Origin: an uncultured Neglectibacter sp.
Lineage (GTDB): Bacteria; Bacillota; Clostridia; Oscillospirales; Acutalibacteraceae
Assembly (NCBI GenBank): GCA_937958185.1
Contig: CALFFN010000003.1
Span: 1 to 64,000, forward strand
Length of the DNA stretch: 64,000 nucleotides
Direction: 5' to 3'
This document shows, one piece after another, positions 17,610 to 26,929 of the stretch. Below the pieces are notes generated by a model that saw only the letters and a program-made list of their open reading frames with translations, was not told where the DNA came from and did no database searches. Both the position numbers and the translations under genes were made by a program. Position 1 is the stretch's first letter. Every line of letters starts with the position of its first letter.

Positions 17610-19505
17610 ATGCCAAAAATTCAGGTTTTGGACAAGCAAATAGCCGAGCTGATCGCCGCGGGCGAGGTAGTGGAACGCCCGTCCTCCGTCATCAAGGAGC
17701 TGGTGGAAAATTCCATGGACGCCGGGGCAACGGTGATTACTGTGGAGATCCGCCGGGGCGGTATCACCTTTATGCGCGTTACCGACAATGGCTGCGGCAT
17801 TTCCCCGGAGGACGTTCCTACGGCTTTCCTGCGCCACGCCACCAGTAAGATCACCCGGCAGGACGATTTGGATTCCATCATGACCCTGGGCTTCCGCGGG
17901 GAAGCCTTAGCGTCTATTTCCGCCGTATCCCATGTGGAGCTTTTGACCAAAGCTTCCGGGGCAGAGTCCGGCGTGAGCTATACCTGCGGCGGGGAGGAAG
18001 AACCCTGCATGAGGGAAGCCGGTTGCCCTGAGGGCACGACTATCATCATTCGGGATTTGTTCTATAACACCCCTGCCCGCATGAAATTTTTGAAAAAGGA
18101 TTCCACCGAAGGCAATTCTGTTGCCGGCGTGCTGGACAAGCTGGCGCTTTCCCACCCGGAGATTTCTTTCCGCTTTATTCGGGACGGCAGGGAAACGCTA
18201 CGCACCCCCGGCGACAATAAGCTTTCTTCCGCCGTTTACGGCGTATATGGCAGGGAATTCTTATCCACGCTGATCCCTGTGGAATACGAATACGAGCACA
18301 TTCATGTCAGCGGCTTTGTCAGTTCCCCTGCTGGCAGCCGCCCAAACCGTTCCATGCAGAATTTCTTTATCAATGGCAGGTATATCCGCAGCCGCACCGC
18401 CATGGCGGCGTTGGAGGAAGCCTGCAAGGGCTCTATTATGGTGGGGAAATTTCCCGCGTGTGTGCTGCATTTGAACCTTTCTTTCGGTGCGGTAGACGTC
18501 AATGTCCACCCGGCAAAGCTGGAGGTGCGCTTTGTCAATGAGCGCCCGGTGTTTGACGCTGTGTACCACGCGGTGAAATCCGCGCTGAATGCCGGAGATA
18601 AGCCGAAAACCATGGAGCTGAAGTGCCCAGCGGTGCAGCCCTTTGCCCCTGTGCTGGAAAAGCACGAGCAGCAGATTTTATCAGATTCACCCGAACCTGT
18701 ACCTGTGCCTAAAACGCCGACCGTGCCCATGCAGAAAACGACCGTGTTCCGGGACAGCGCGCCTCAAAAGGATACCTTCCATTCCTTTGTGGACCGTGTT
18801 CTGGAAGACGACCAGCCGCCGAAAACAGCGGAACAGCCCGCGCCCATAGAGCAGCCGACCCAAACGGCTGCTTTGGAAAGCTTCCAAAAGCCGGACGCAC
18901 AGCCGCCGGAGCAGCCAAAGCCGATGGTCAGGGAATTTCATTCCAGGATTCTGGGGGAAGCCTTTGGCACCTATCTCATTGTGGAATACAGCCAGGACGA
19001 GCTGATGTTCATTGATAAGCACGCCGCGCACGAACGGCTGTTATATGAGAAATTGAAGGCTTCCAACGGCAGTGGAGAAGCGCAGACATTGATAGAGCCG
19101 GTCGCGGTCACGCTGGAGAAAGAAGAGTATTCCGCCGTATTGACACGGAAAGAAGAGCTGTTCCAGGCGGGCTTTGAGGTGGAGGATTTCGGCACAGGTA
19201 CGGTGCTCGTCCGCTCTGTCCCACTGCTGCTGGACGGCGGAGACGCCGCGGCGGCAATTATGGAGATCGCCGGGTACCTGTCGTCTCTCAAAAAAGACTT
19301 TACCACAGAACACATGGACTGGGTGTACCACAACGTGGCCTGCCGCGCCGCTATGAAGGCCGGCGATATCACCCGGAAAGAGGAGCTTATCGCATTGGCG
19401 GAGGAGCTGGAACAGAACCCGCAGGTGCGGTACTGCCCTCATGGCAGACCTGTCTATATTCTCTTAAAGCGCCGGGAGATCGAGCGCCAGTTCGGCAGGG
19501 CTTAG
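17610..19505 (+). CDS. mutL: DNA mismatch repair endonuclease MutL
   Basis: Links mismatch recognition to strand incision. The N-terminal GHKL ATPase has ELVENSMDAGA, DNGCGI and GFRGEALASI; a proline- and glutamine-rich linker spans about 330-440; the C-terminal domain carries the metal-dependent endonuclease motif DKHAAHERLLYE with ACRAAMKAGD and CPHGRP, as in organisms lacking MutH. It has 631 residues, a normal length. AAAGGAAA precedes ATG, and the stop is nine bases from miaA. Confidence 0.96.
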   Translation: MPKIQVLDKQIAELIAAGEVVERPSSVIKELVENSMDAGATVITVEIRRGGITFMRVTDNGCGISPEDVPTAFLRHATSKITRQDDLDSIMTLGFRGEALASISAVSHVELLTKASGAESGVSYTCGGEEEPCMREAGCPEGTTIIIRDLFYNTPARMKFLKKDSTEGNSVAGVLDKLALSHPEISFRFIRDGRETLRTPGDNKLSSAVYGVYGREFLSTLIPVEYEYEHIHVSGFVSSPAGSRPNRSMQNFFINGRYIRSRTAMAALEEACKGSIMVGKFPACVLHLNLSFGAVDVNVHPAKLEVRFVNERPVFDAVYHAVKSALNAGDKPKTMELKCPAVQPFAPVLEKHEQQILSDSPEPVPVPKTPTVPMQKTTVFRDSAPQKDTFHSFVDRVLEDDQPPKTAEQPAPIEQPTQTAALESFQKPDAQPPEQPKPMVREFHSRILGEAFGTYLIVEYSQDELMFIDKHAAHERLLYEKLKASNGSGEAQTLIEPVAVTLEKEEYSAVLTRKEELFQAGFEVEDFGTGTVLVRSVPLLLDGGDAAAAIMEIAGYLSSLKKDFTTEHMDWVYHNVACRAAMKAGDITRKEELIALAEELEQNPQVRYCPHGRPVYILLKRREIERQFGRA

Positions 19506-19514
19506 GAGGCGGCT

Positions 19515-20492
19515 ATGGAGAAAAAAATCCCTGTCGTGGCTGTGACAGGTCCCACCGCCGCCGGAAAGACTGCCTTTGGGATCGGGCTTGCCAAACGTTT
19601 TTCCGGGGAGATCGTTTCCTGTGACTCTATGCAGGTCTATCGTGACCTGCCCATCGGTACGGCGCAGCCTACCGCCGAAGAACTGTCGCAGGCGCCCCAC
19701 CATTTGATTTCTTTTTTAGACTGGAACGTCCCCTTCAGCGTGTCGGACTATGTAGAGCTGGCAGGCAGAACGATACGGGACATTTCTTTCAAAGGGAACC
19801 TGCCCATTCTGGTGGGCGGGACCGGGCTGTATGCCCGGTCGCTCCTGCGGGGGTTCTCCTTTGAAGAAAATTGCCGCGATGACGACCTGCGCCAAAATCT
19901 GCTGCAAAAAGCGGAAAGCGAGGGGATCGGCGTTCTATATGAAGAACTGCAGCGCCTTGACCCTATAGCAGCGGGGCAGATACACCCCCACAATGTGAAG
20001 CGGGTGGTGCGGGCGCTGGAATACTGCAAGCTAACGGGAGAACCGTTCTCCGAGCAGGCAAGGCGTTCCCATATGGCGGAATCACCCTATCGTGCCCTGA
20101 TGCTTTGCATTTCCTTTCGGGACCGCGAAAAGCTTTATGCCCGCATCGACAGCAGGGTAGATAAAATGCTGGGGCTTGGGCTGCTGGAAGAAGCGGAGAA
20201 GTTTTTTCACTATTGCAGGGAAAACGGCGTTCCCGCGACGGCAGCGCAGGCGATAGGCTATAAGGAATTATTCCCTTATTTTGACCATCAGGTCTCTCTG
20301 GAAGAAGCCGTGGAAAATATCAAGCGGGAAAGCAGGCGGTATGCCAAACGGCAGATTACCTGGTTCCGCCGGGAGCAGGACGTCATTTTCCTGTATCAGG
20401 ATGATTTTGAAGCCCCGGAAATGCTGCTGCAGGAAGGCGTCCGGCTGGTAGAAACATTTTTGAAGAAAGGGGACAGCGTAAATGAACAGTAA
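19515..20492 (+). CDS. miaA: tRNA dimethylallyltransferase MiaA
   Basis: Transfers a dimethylallyl group to A37 of tRNAs reading UNN codons, giving the substrate of MiaB. The 325 residues contain the P-loop GPTAAGKT, the substrate motif DSMQVYRDLPIGTA, LVGGTGLY and the C-terminal RRYAKRQITWFR. AGGAGG lies just before ATG. It overlaps the following gene by 11 bp. Confidence 0.95.
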   Translation: MEKKIPVVAVTGPTAAGKTAFGIGLAKRFSGEIVSCDSMQVYRDLPIGTAQPTAEELSQAPHHLISFLDWNVPFSVSDYVELAGRTIRDISFKGNLPILVGGTGLYARSLLRGFSFEENCRDDDLRQNLLQKAESEGIGVLYEELQRLDPIAAGQIHPHNVKRVVRALEYCKLTGEPFSEQARRSHMAESPYRALMLCISFRDREKLYARIDSRVDKMLGLGLLEEAEKFFHYCRENGVPATAAQAIGYKELFPYFDHQVSLEEAVENIKRESRRYAKRQITWFRREQDVIFLYQDDFEAPEMLLQEGVRLVETFLKKGDSVNEQ

Positions 20493-21789
20493 AAAAATAC
20501 AGACTCTGGCGGCGGCGCTGCTCACCTTTCTGTTATTGATCTATGTGGGCTATCAGGTGTATCTCTCCAATCATAAAGGCATTGTAACCGAAACCGCCAT
20601 GTATGGAACGGTTTCCGATACCTTACAGGCGCGTGGCTTTGCCATTCGGGACGAACGGGTCATCACCGACACCTATAACGGCGTTTTGACCTATCGTGTG
20701 GCAGACGGTACACGGGTTTCCCAGGGCGGTGTGATCGCCGATATCTTTGCCAGCGAAAACGATGCCGCGGCGCAGGGGAAAATTGACAGGATCGATCGGG
20801 AAATTGCCAATTTGCAGGTGCTTTCCAAGCCGGCGGATTTCTTTGCCGCCAACCCGTCCATGATCAGCACGCAGATTTATTCCGCCATTGGGCAGATTTT
20901 TTCTGAGACCAGAAATAACAATTTTTCAGAAATCTCTTCTTTGAAAGAAAACCTGCAAACGGTGCTAAACCGCAAACAGCTGATCACCGGGGAAGAAAGC
21001 TCAGAGGATTATCTGCTGCGGATACAGCTGCTGGAAGAGGAGAAAGAGCAGCTTTCCCTGGCTGCCGGACAAACTATAAACAGCATTACCGCTCCGGCTG
21101 CCGGATATTTTATCAGCAGCACCGACGGCTTTGAAAATGTAGTGGATGTTTCTCACATTCGGGAAATCACGCCAAAAACGGTACGGGACCTGCTGGGCAG
21201 GGAAAGGGGGACGGGTCTGGGGTCTTCCGTGGGGAAAATCTGTTCCGACTTCAACTGGTATCTCGTCTGTGTGTTTTCGGAAGAAAACATCTGGCGGTTT
21301 GAAGACGTAGAGGAGGTTTCCCTGGATATCCCCCTTGCCAGCACGGAGACCATTCCCGCTACTGTAGTTGCCAAGAACAGGGATTCCGAAACAGGGGATA
21401 CCGCTGTGGTTTTTGAGTGCTCCTATATGGATTCCGATATCGCTTCCGTCCGAAATGAGACGGTACAGGTCAATGTTCACACGTATTCCGGCGTGCTGGT
21501 CAGCGAACGGGCGCTGCGGTTCTCCGACGTGACCTATACGGAATATGACGAGGAAGGGAATCCTGTGGAAAAGGTGGCGGAAAATGTAAAAGGCGTGTAT
21601 GTGCAGAATGGTCGCCAGCTGGAATTTGTTCAGGTGTTTACCGACAAGACGGTAAACGGCTACGCTATCTGCAAGACGGAACTGAGCGACGAGGAGCAGG
21701 AAGCGCTGGTTACGGAAGCGACCATTCAGCTTTACGATAACGTGGTAGTGGAAGGGACTGATCTCTATGACGGAAAGCCTGTACAGTGA
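20482..21789 (+). CDS. HlyD-like membrane-anchored adaptor protein
   Basis: A 435-residue protein with one N-terminal membrane helix (about 8-27) and a predicted extracytoplasmic part resembling HlyD/RND-type adaptors: a split lipoyl/barrel-sandwich domain (TETAMYGTVSDTLQARGFAIRDE and TINSITAPAAGYFISS) around a coiled-coil hairpin (about 95-195), then beta-barrel segments. No transporter partner lies nearby. It overlaps miaA by 11 bp and yggS by 23 bp and heads a run of septum genes, so a role at the cell envelope or division site is plausible. That is inferred from position only. Confidence 0.65.
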   Translation: MNSKKIQTLAAALLTFLLLIYVGYQVYLSNHKGIVTETAMYGTVSDTLQARGFAIRDERVITDTYNGVLTYRVADGTRVSQGGVIADIFASENDAAAQGKIDRIDREIANLQVLSKPADFFAANPSMISTQIYSAIGQIFSETRNNNFSEISSLKENLQTVLNRKQLITGEESSEDYLLRIQLLEEEKEQLSLAAGQTINSITAPAAGYFISSTDGFENVVDVSHIREITPKTVRDLLGRERGTGLGSSVGKICSDFNWYLVCVFSEENIWRFEDVEEVSLDIPLASTETIPATVVAKNRDSETGDTAVVFECSYMDSDIASVRNETVQVNVHTYSGVLVSERALRFSDVTYTEYDEEGNPVEKVAENVKGVYVQNGRQLEFVQVFTDKTVNGYAICKTELSDEEQEALVTEATIQLYDNVVVEGTDLYDGKPVQ

Positions 21790-22492
21790 CCGCTGCGCGG
21801 CATTTGATGAAAATTTCCGGGAGATTTCTGAGCAGATCGCGAGGGCTGCGGACAAGTCTGGACGGAAGGCGGAAGACATCACTCTGCTTGCCGCCACAAA
21901 AACTGTTCCGCTGGAAGTGATAAACCATGCGATTGAAAACGGGATTTCCTGTATCGGCGAAAACCGTGTGCAGGAGCTTCTGGAAAAATATGACGGACTG
22001 CAAAAGGAAGGCTGCGATGTGCAGTTTATCGGTAGGCTGCAAACCAATAAGGTAAAATACCTGCTTCACAAGGTCAGCTGCATTCAATCGGTGGACAGCT
22101 TAAAGCTGGCGCGGGAAATTTCCCGGCTCTGTGCGCGGGAACAGACCCATATGGACGTACTGGTAGAGGTAAATATTGGCAGGGAAGAGAGCAAGGGAGG
22201 AATTTTGCCTGAGGCGCTGCCGGAATTTATCGACGAAGTCAGAGAATTTCCCGGTTTAACGGTCCGTGGACTGATGACAATTCCGCCGGACTGCAGGAAT
22301 ACACCGAAATTTTTTCAGTATTTTTCTTCCATGAGACAATATTATGTTGACATAGCGGCAAAAAAATTGGATAATGTACCTATGGATTGTCTGTCCATGG
22401 GAATGTCTTCTGACTTTTCTGCGGCGATCGAGTGCGGCGCCACTATGGTGCGTATCGGTTCTGCGTTGTTTGGGAAAAGGGAAAAACATTGA
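21767..22492 (+). CDS. yggS: PLP homeostasis protein YggS/YlmE
   Basis: Pyridoxal-5'-phosphate-binding single-domain TIM barrel of 241 residues that buffers PLP and affects amino-acid homeostasis. The PLP lysine is in TLLAATKTVP, followed by IGENRVQELLEKYD and, near the end, SMGMSSDFSAAIECGATMVRIG, all diagnostic. It keeps its usual place upstream of sepF, as ylmE does in Bacillus. Confidence 0.93.
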   Translation: MTESLYSDRCAAFDENFREISEQIARAADKSGRKAEDITLLAATKTVPLEVINHAIENGISCIGENRVQELLEKYDGLQKEGCDVQFIGRLQTNKVKYLLHKVSCIQSVDSLKLAREISRLCAREQTHMDVLVEVNIGREESKGGILPEALPEFIDEVREFPGLTVRGLMTIPPDCRNTPKFFQYFSSMRQYYVDIAAKKLDNVPMDCLSMGMSSDFSAAIECGATMVRIGSALFGKREKH

Positions 22493-22510
22493 TAGGGATG
22501 GTGAAAGCAA

Positions 22511-22975
22511 ATGTCTAGTTTGCGCGACAAATTTCAGAGAATGATTAAGCCGCCGGACGATGAATACGAGGATTATTATGATGAGGATGACGAGGAAGAA
22601 GGGTATGAGGAACCCCGCCGCTCATCTTCCTATGCCTCCTTTGCGTCCCGTATGGACCCACGGGAGAACAAGGTCGTAAATTTCAACGCCAAGTCACAAC
22701 TGCAAATGGTGGTCTTCAAGCCCACCTCTTTTGGAGAGGAAACCAGAAATATTGCCGATGAGCTGCTCAAGAGACATACAGTGGTGCTGAATCTGGAAAA
22801 GACCGATAAAGAGGCTTCCCGCCGTATTGTGGACTTTTTAAGCGGCGTTGCCTATGCCAACAACGGCAAGCTGAAGCCCATTGCCTCCAATATCGTTATC
22901 GTTACCCCCTATAATGTAGATTTGATGGGCGACGATGTGTTGGACGAGCTGGAAAGCAGCGGCATTTATTTTTGA
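22511..22975 (+). CDS. sepF: Cell division protein SepF
   Basis: FtsZ-associated membrane anchor and ring former. Of 154 residues, the first dozen form a likely amphipathic membrane-targeting helix (MSSLRDKFQRMI). An acidic linker (DDEYEDYYDEDDEEE) follows, then the SepF core from about 65 (VVFKPTSFGEETRNIADELL ... FLSGVAYANNGKLKPIA). It lies between yggS and ylmH, as in other Firmicutes. Confidence 0.94.
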   Translation: MSSLRDKFQRMIKPPDDEYEDYYDEDDEEEGYEEPRRSSSYASFASRMDPRENKVVNFNAKSQLQMVVFKPTSFGEETRNIADELLKRHTVVLNLEKTDKEASRRIVDFLSGVAYANNGKLKPIASNIVIVTPYNVDLMGDDVLDELESSGIYF

Positions 22976-22978
22976 TTT

Positions 22979-23725
22979 ATGGAAAAAGGGTCTGACGCGC
23001 TTCTTTTTGCAAAGTTGAAAAATGGTCTGACACTTTCCCAAAAGCGTCCATATTTTCTGGGCTTTTTGGACGAGACCGAGGCTGCCCTGTGCGGGGAAAC
23101 TCTGGAACGGACCCGAGATGCCCGCTGGCTGCTTTGGGGCGGTTATGAAGAAGCGGAGCGAAAGATTTTAGGCTTGTTTCCAGATTATCTGGAAGCAAGT
23201 ACAGAAAGCTTTCCTCTGGCGCCGGTCACCTTTCTGTTCCGAGAAGAGGATACGCTTTCTCACAGAGATTTTTTAGGTTCTTTTATGGCGCTGGGTGTTG
23301 AGCGCAGTACCATTGGGGACATCCTGGTGGGACAAGGGCGCTGTGTGGCGTTTCTCCGCAAAGAAATGGAAGCTTATTTTCTTCAGAATTTAAGGAAGAT
23401 CGGGCGCGTTGGAGTTCGTGCCGTTCCCGGCGCGGAAGAACCGCTGCCGATCGTTCGGGAGTTTGTGGAGCGAGTCGGCGTAATAGCTTCTCCGCGGCTC
23501 GACTGCCTTGTGGCGTTTCTCTGCGGAACGAGCAGGGAAAAGGCGGCAGGGCTTATCACAGCCGGTATGGTGATGCAAAATCATAAAGAGATACTTTCCG
23601 TTTCCGAACATGTCTGTGAGGGCGATAAAATATCAGTGCGGAAGCATGGAAAGTTTTTGATAGATAGATTGGGTCCACTGACCGCAAAGGGGCGGCTCTC
23701 GATCCAGTGCAGGAAATACAAATAA
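22979..23725 (+). CDS. ylmH: S4-domain RNA-binding protein YlmH
   Basis: Cytoplasmic 248-residue protein of the YlmH family, associated with division clusters and, in Bacillus, with rescue of stalled 50S subunits. The C-terminal S4 fold is visible at about 180-240 (RLDCLVAFLCGTSREKAAGLI ... VCEGDKISVRKHGKF). No clear Shine-Dalgarno sequence precedes ATG, which is three bases after the sepF stop, so translation probably depends on coupling to sepF. Confidence 0.88.
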   Translation: MEKGSDALLFAKLKNGLTLSQKRPYFLGFLDETEAALCGETLERTRDARWLLWGGYEEAERKILGLFPDYLEASTESFPLAPVTFLFREEDTLSHRDFLGSFMALGVERSTIGDILVGQGRCVAFLRKEMEAYFLQNLRKIGRVGVRAVPGAEEPLPIVREFVERVGVIASPRLDCLVAFLCGTSREKAAGLITAGMVMQNHKEILSVSEHVCEGDKISVRKHGKFLIDRLGPLTAKGRLSIQCRKYK

Positions 23726-23740
23726 GGGGGATACTTCCGA

Positions 23741-24781
23741 ATGTTGACCGTAAAAGAAATCAATGAGGTAAGCTTTGGAAAGGCGGGCTTTTCCGGCTAT
23801 AAGCCGGAGGACGTGGATAATTTTATCGACGAGGTCGCCGCTTCTTTCCAGCAGCTGGAAACCGAACGCAACAACGCTTTGAAGCACGCGCAGGAGCTGA
23901 CTGTGCAAAATTCCGAGCTTTCCGCGAAAAATGCAGAGATTCAGGAAAAGCTGGCGATCCTTGCCAAAAAGGTAGAGTCCTACCGGGAAGACGAGGACGG
24001 CATTAAGGACGTGCTCCTCAGCGCTCAAAAGCTGGCAAAGGATTCTGTACGGGAAGCCAAGGATAAGGCGGAGGTCATCTTGCAGGACGCAAGGGACAGC
24101 GCCCGTCAGATCACGGAAAACGCCAAGACAGAAGCTGTCAGGGCGGCAAAGGAATATACGATACAGACCGAAGAAAAGAAAGAGGAGCTGGAAGAGATGA
24201 AACGCCAGGTTTCCGCTTTCCGCAACTCCCTTTTGGAAATGTATAAGAAGCATTTGGAGGATATCAACCATATCCCGAATTTCCGTCAGAAAGACAGAGA
24301 AGACGATGCGCCTGCTTCTCACACGGAGCAGGAACCTGTCGCGGAAGAGCCCAAAGCTGTCGAGCCTGCGTCTGCTCCCGCAGAGCCGGTAGCCGCGCAG
24401 CCAAAGACGATGGAAGCGCCGGTTCGCCAGCCGGAGCCTGTCCGTCAGCCCGAGCCGACCCGCCCGGAGCCGGTTCGTCAGCCCATCATGGTGGAAATGG
24501 CGGAGGATCGACCTCAGCGCAAGCCCCAGCCGCTCCCTCCCAGAGGAGAGAAAAAACCCATGAGGAAGCCTTCCCTGCACGATAAGGTGGATTATTCCGC
24601 CGAACAGCAGTTTCCTGAGGAAGACGAGGATTTTATGGACGATGATCTCTCCGATGTGGGTATTGATCTGAAAACCTATAGCAACATTCCTGAAACACTA
24701 AAGCAGGAAAAAGAAAGCCACTTTAGTCATCTTGAATTTGGCGAAGATGTGGATTTAGGTAAGAAAAAGCGTAAGAAGTAA
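23741..24781 (+). CDS. divIVA: Septum-placement protein DivIVA
   Basis: Coiled-coil polar/septal scaffold that senses negative membrane curvature. The 346 residues begin with the DivIVA lipid-binding domain (LTVKEINEVSFGKAGFSGYKPEDVDNFID) and continue with a coiled coil to about 185. A long disordered tail then carries repeated PEPVRQ/EPTR units (about 215-250) and an acidic stretch (EEDEDFMDDDLSD). The tail is longer than in Bacillus DivIVA. AGGGGGA precedes ATG, and a perfect terminator follows. Confidence 0.92.
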   Translation: MLTVKEINEVSFGKAGFSGYKPEDVDNFIDEVAASFQQLETERNNALKHAQELTVQNSELSAKNAEIQEKLAILAKKVESYREDEDGIKDVLLSAQKLAKDSVREAKDKAEVILQDARDSARQITENAKTEAVRAAKEYTIQTEEKKEELEEMKRQVSAFRNSLLEMYKKHLEDINHIPNFRQKDREDDAPASHTEQEPVAEEPKAVEPASAPAEPVAAQPKTMEAPVRQPEPVRQPEPTRPEPVRQPIMVEMAEDRPQRKPQPLPPRGEKKPMRKPSLHDKVDYSAEQQFPEEDEDFMDDDLSDVGIDLKTYSNIPETLKQEKESHFSHLEFGEDVDLGKKKRKK

Positions 24782-24786
24782 GCTTT

Positions 24787-24820
24787 CAGGCGCAAATTTC
24801 CAGAATTTGCGCCTGTTTTC
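24787..24820 (+). terminator. Intrinsic terminator after divIVA
   Basis: A perfect 12-bp stem, CAGGCGCAAATT / AATTTGCGCCTG, with loop TCCAG, followed by TTTTC; it closes the division cluster. Confidence 0.9.
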
Positions 24821-24858
24821 ATAAAGCTCTCAAAATTGGAAAAAAGGAAGGACATCTC

Positions 24859-25386
24859 TTGGAACAGAAAAAGAAAGCCCATCACAATTTGTATGCCGGA
24901 ATATGTCTGGCAGTCGCAGCCGTGCTGTTGGCAGCGGACCAGATCCTCAAATATTTTGTGCTGCGGGATTTGAAGCCCGCAGGCTCGGTGACAGTTATTG
25001 ATGGGCTGTTGGAGCTGGCATATATCGAAAATACCGGGGCAGCCTTTGGGCTGTTCCAAAATATGATGTGGCTCCTGATCCTTATTACCTTGGCGGCTTT
25101 TCTCGTGATCGTGGTGCTGCTGTTCCGCTACCGCAGCCATACCTTTTTCAGCTATACCGCGTCGACGCTTTTGATCGCGGGGGGGATCGGCAACCTGCTG
25201 GATCGCATTTTTTACGGCTTCGTTGTGGATTACATTCACGTCCTGTTTTTCGATTACATTTTTAATTTTGCCGACTGCTGCGTCACAATGGGAACGGTGC
25301 TGTTCATCATACACGTTGTCCTGATTTCCGTCAGGGAGAAACGAACGGAAACGGACGTGCCGGAAGCCCTGGAGAAGCAGGAATGA
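24859..25386 (+). CDS. lspA: Lipoprotein signal peptidase LspA (signal peptidase II)
   Basis: Membrane aspartyl protease that cleaves lipoprotein signal peptides, for example that of PstS here. The 175 residues have four membrane helices, the conserved IENTGAAFG segment and both catalytic-aspartate motifs, GNLLDRIFYGFVVDY and FNFADCC. TTG 24859 follows AAGGAAGG. The gene overlaps rluD by four bases. Confidence 0.95.
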   Translation: MEQKKKAHHNLYAGICLAVAAVLLAADQILKYFVLRDLKPAGSVTVIDGLLELAYIENTGAAFGLFQNMMWLLILITLAAFLVIVVLLFRYRSHTFFSYTASTLLIAGGIGNLLDRIFYGFVVDYIHVLFFDYIFNFADCCVTMGTVLFIIHVVLISVREKRTETDVPEALEKQE

Positions 25387-26306
25387 ATGAGGAACTGACC
25401 TTTCTTGTGGAAACAGCCGGAGTGCGGCTGGACAAATGGCTTTCAGATTGTATGGAGGATATGACCCGTTCTGCCGTGCAGAATCTGATTGCCGGCGGCA
25501 TGGTGACCTGTGAGGGAAAGGTGTTGTCAAAAAGCGCCAAGCTGTCTCCCGGAGACAAGGTAGAGGTCGTTTTGCCGGAGGTGCGCCCGCTGGATATTGC
25601 GCCGGAACAGATACCGCTTGAAATCGTCTATGAAGATGAAGATTTGCTGGTGGTCAATAAGCCAAAGGGCATGGTAGTGCACCCGGCTCCCGGGAATCCA
25701 GATAAAACGCTGGTGAACGCTCTGCTGTATCATTGCGGCGATTCTCTTTCCGGCATTAACGGCGTTGCCCGCCCGGGCATTGTCCACCGTATCGACAAGG
25801 ATACCAGCGGACTGCTTATTGTGGCAAAAAACGATTTTTCCCATGTGCGTCTGGCTGAACAGATTCAAGCGCATAGCTTTACCAGGGAATACAGCGCCGT
25901 GGTGTATGGCAATGTAAAGGAGAACTCCGGCAAAGTGGATAAGCCCATTGGCCGCCACCCGGTAGAACGGAAGAAAATGGCAGTTCTGCTGGATTCTCCT
26001 TCCGCCAGGAACGCCGTCACCCATTATGAGGTGGTGGAGCGTTTCGACGGCTTTACCCAGTTGAAGCTCCGGCTGGAAACGGGGAGGACCCACCAGATTC
26101 GGGTGCATATGGCGTCCATTGGGCACCCCGTGGCAGGCGACCCGGTATATGGACCGAAAAAAGTGATCTCCTTTCTCCATGGGCAGTGTCTCCATGCCGG
26201 ATTGATTGGTTTTGTTCACCCCCGCACAGGAGAGTATTTGGAATTTGAAGCGCCGCTGCCCGACTATTTTACAGAGTTCCTGCGCAAATTGCGGAAGCCT
26301 TCCTAA
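25383..26306 (+). CDS. rluD: 23S rRNA pseudouridine synthase, RluD family
   Basis: Isomerises uridine to pseudouridine in 23S rRNA. The 307 residues have an N-terminal S4 domain (VRLDKWLSDCMEDMTRSAVQNLI) and the RluA-family catalytic motif GIVHRIDKDTSGLL with the active-site Asp. ETGRTHQIRVHM and GDPVYG follow. Which uridines are modified (RluD or YlyB-like) cannot be told. The lspA-rluD pairing is common. Confidence 0.92.
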   Translation: MNEELTFLVETAGVRLDKWLSDCMEDMTRSAVQNLIAGGMVTCEGKVLSKSAKLSPGDKVEVVLPEVRPLDIAPEQIPLEIVYEDEDLLVVNKPKGMVVHPAPGNPDKTLVNALLYHCGDSLSGINGVARPGIVHRIDKDTSGLLIVAKNDFSHVRLAEQIQAHSFTREYSAVVYGNVKENSGKVDKPIGRHPVERKKMAVLLDSPSARNAVTHYEVVERFDGFTQLKLRLETGRTHQIRVHMASIGHPVAGDPVYGPKKVISFLHGQCLHAGLIGFVHPRTGEYLEFEAPLPDYFTEFLRKLRKPS

Positions 26307-26332
26307 ATGAAGCAAAAAGGGGATCGCTTGTC

Positions 26333-26794
26333 ATGGGGCATTCAGAAAAAACTTCTCTGGAAAAGGAAGCCAATAAAATCTATGTTCTGCTGGTATTGAT
26401 TGCCTTTGTTCTGGCAGCTATGGCAATGGTGGGATTTTACTCCGACCAGCCCATGAACATTTATGTGGTGTCCAGTGCTTTGGAGACTGAAAGCCGCGGA
26501 GAAACAGCGGCTTCTTCCGCCGTTGAAGCAGCGTCTACTTCCGAGCCTGAAGGGCTTTTGGAATCAGAGACCGGCGGGATACAGGAAATTCTGGTGGAAA
26601 AGAGCATAGACCTGAACCATGCCGGCAAAGAGGAGCTGGAAAAGCTGCCCGGTATTGGACCTGTGTTGGCGGAGCGTATCCTAAAATATCGCGGGGAATA
26701 CGGCGATTTTCAGGAGATTGAAGAAGTGATGGAGGTCAGCGGGATCGGCGAAAAGATTTTCGGAAAGATACAGGATTTTATTTTTGTGGAGTGA
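26333..26794 (+). CDS. ComEA-like helix-hairpin-helix protein
   Basis: A 153-residue protein with one membrane helix (about 17-37), a serine/glutamate-rich linker and a C-terminal double helix-hairpin-helix (IDLNHAGKEELEKLPGIGPVLAERILKYR ... VSGIGEKIFGKI), the DNA-binding unit of ComEA. The SLBB domain usual in ComEA is missing. No comEC or other competence genes are in the window, so a DNA-uptake role is only suggested. Confidence 0.75.
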   Translation: MGHSEKTSLEKEANKIYVLLVLIAFVLAAMAMVGFYSDQPMNIYVVSSALETESRGETAASSAVEAASTSEPEGLLESETGGIQEILVEKSIDLNHAGKEELEKLPGIGPVLAERILKYRGEYGDFQEIEEVMEVSGIGEKIFGKIQDFIFVE

Positions 26795-26871
26795 ACCCGG
26801 GATCAAAACCAGTAAAATGTTATTTTCAAAAAATACAGACTTTGCGACGGCTAAAATGCGGCGGCAATAAG

Positions 26872-26915
26872 AAAAAGCCCTTCAGGCGTAATTTCCTGAA
26901 GGGCTCTTTTATTTG
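26872..26915. terminator. Bidirectional terminator
   Basis: AGCCCTTCAGG (26876-26886) pairs with CCTGAAGGGCT (26895-26905). A-rich sequence before and TTTTATTT after let it serve both the rightward comEA-like gene and the leftward operon ending at 26930. Confidence 0.85.
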
Positions 26916-26929
26916 GAAAGAAAAGAAAC

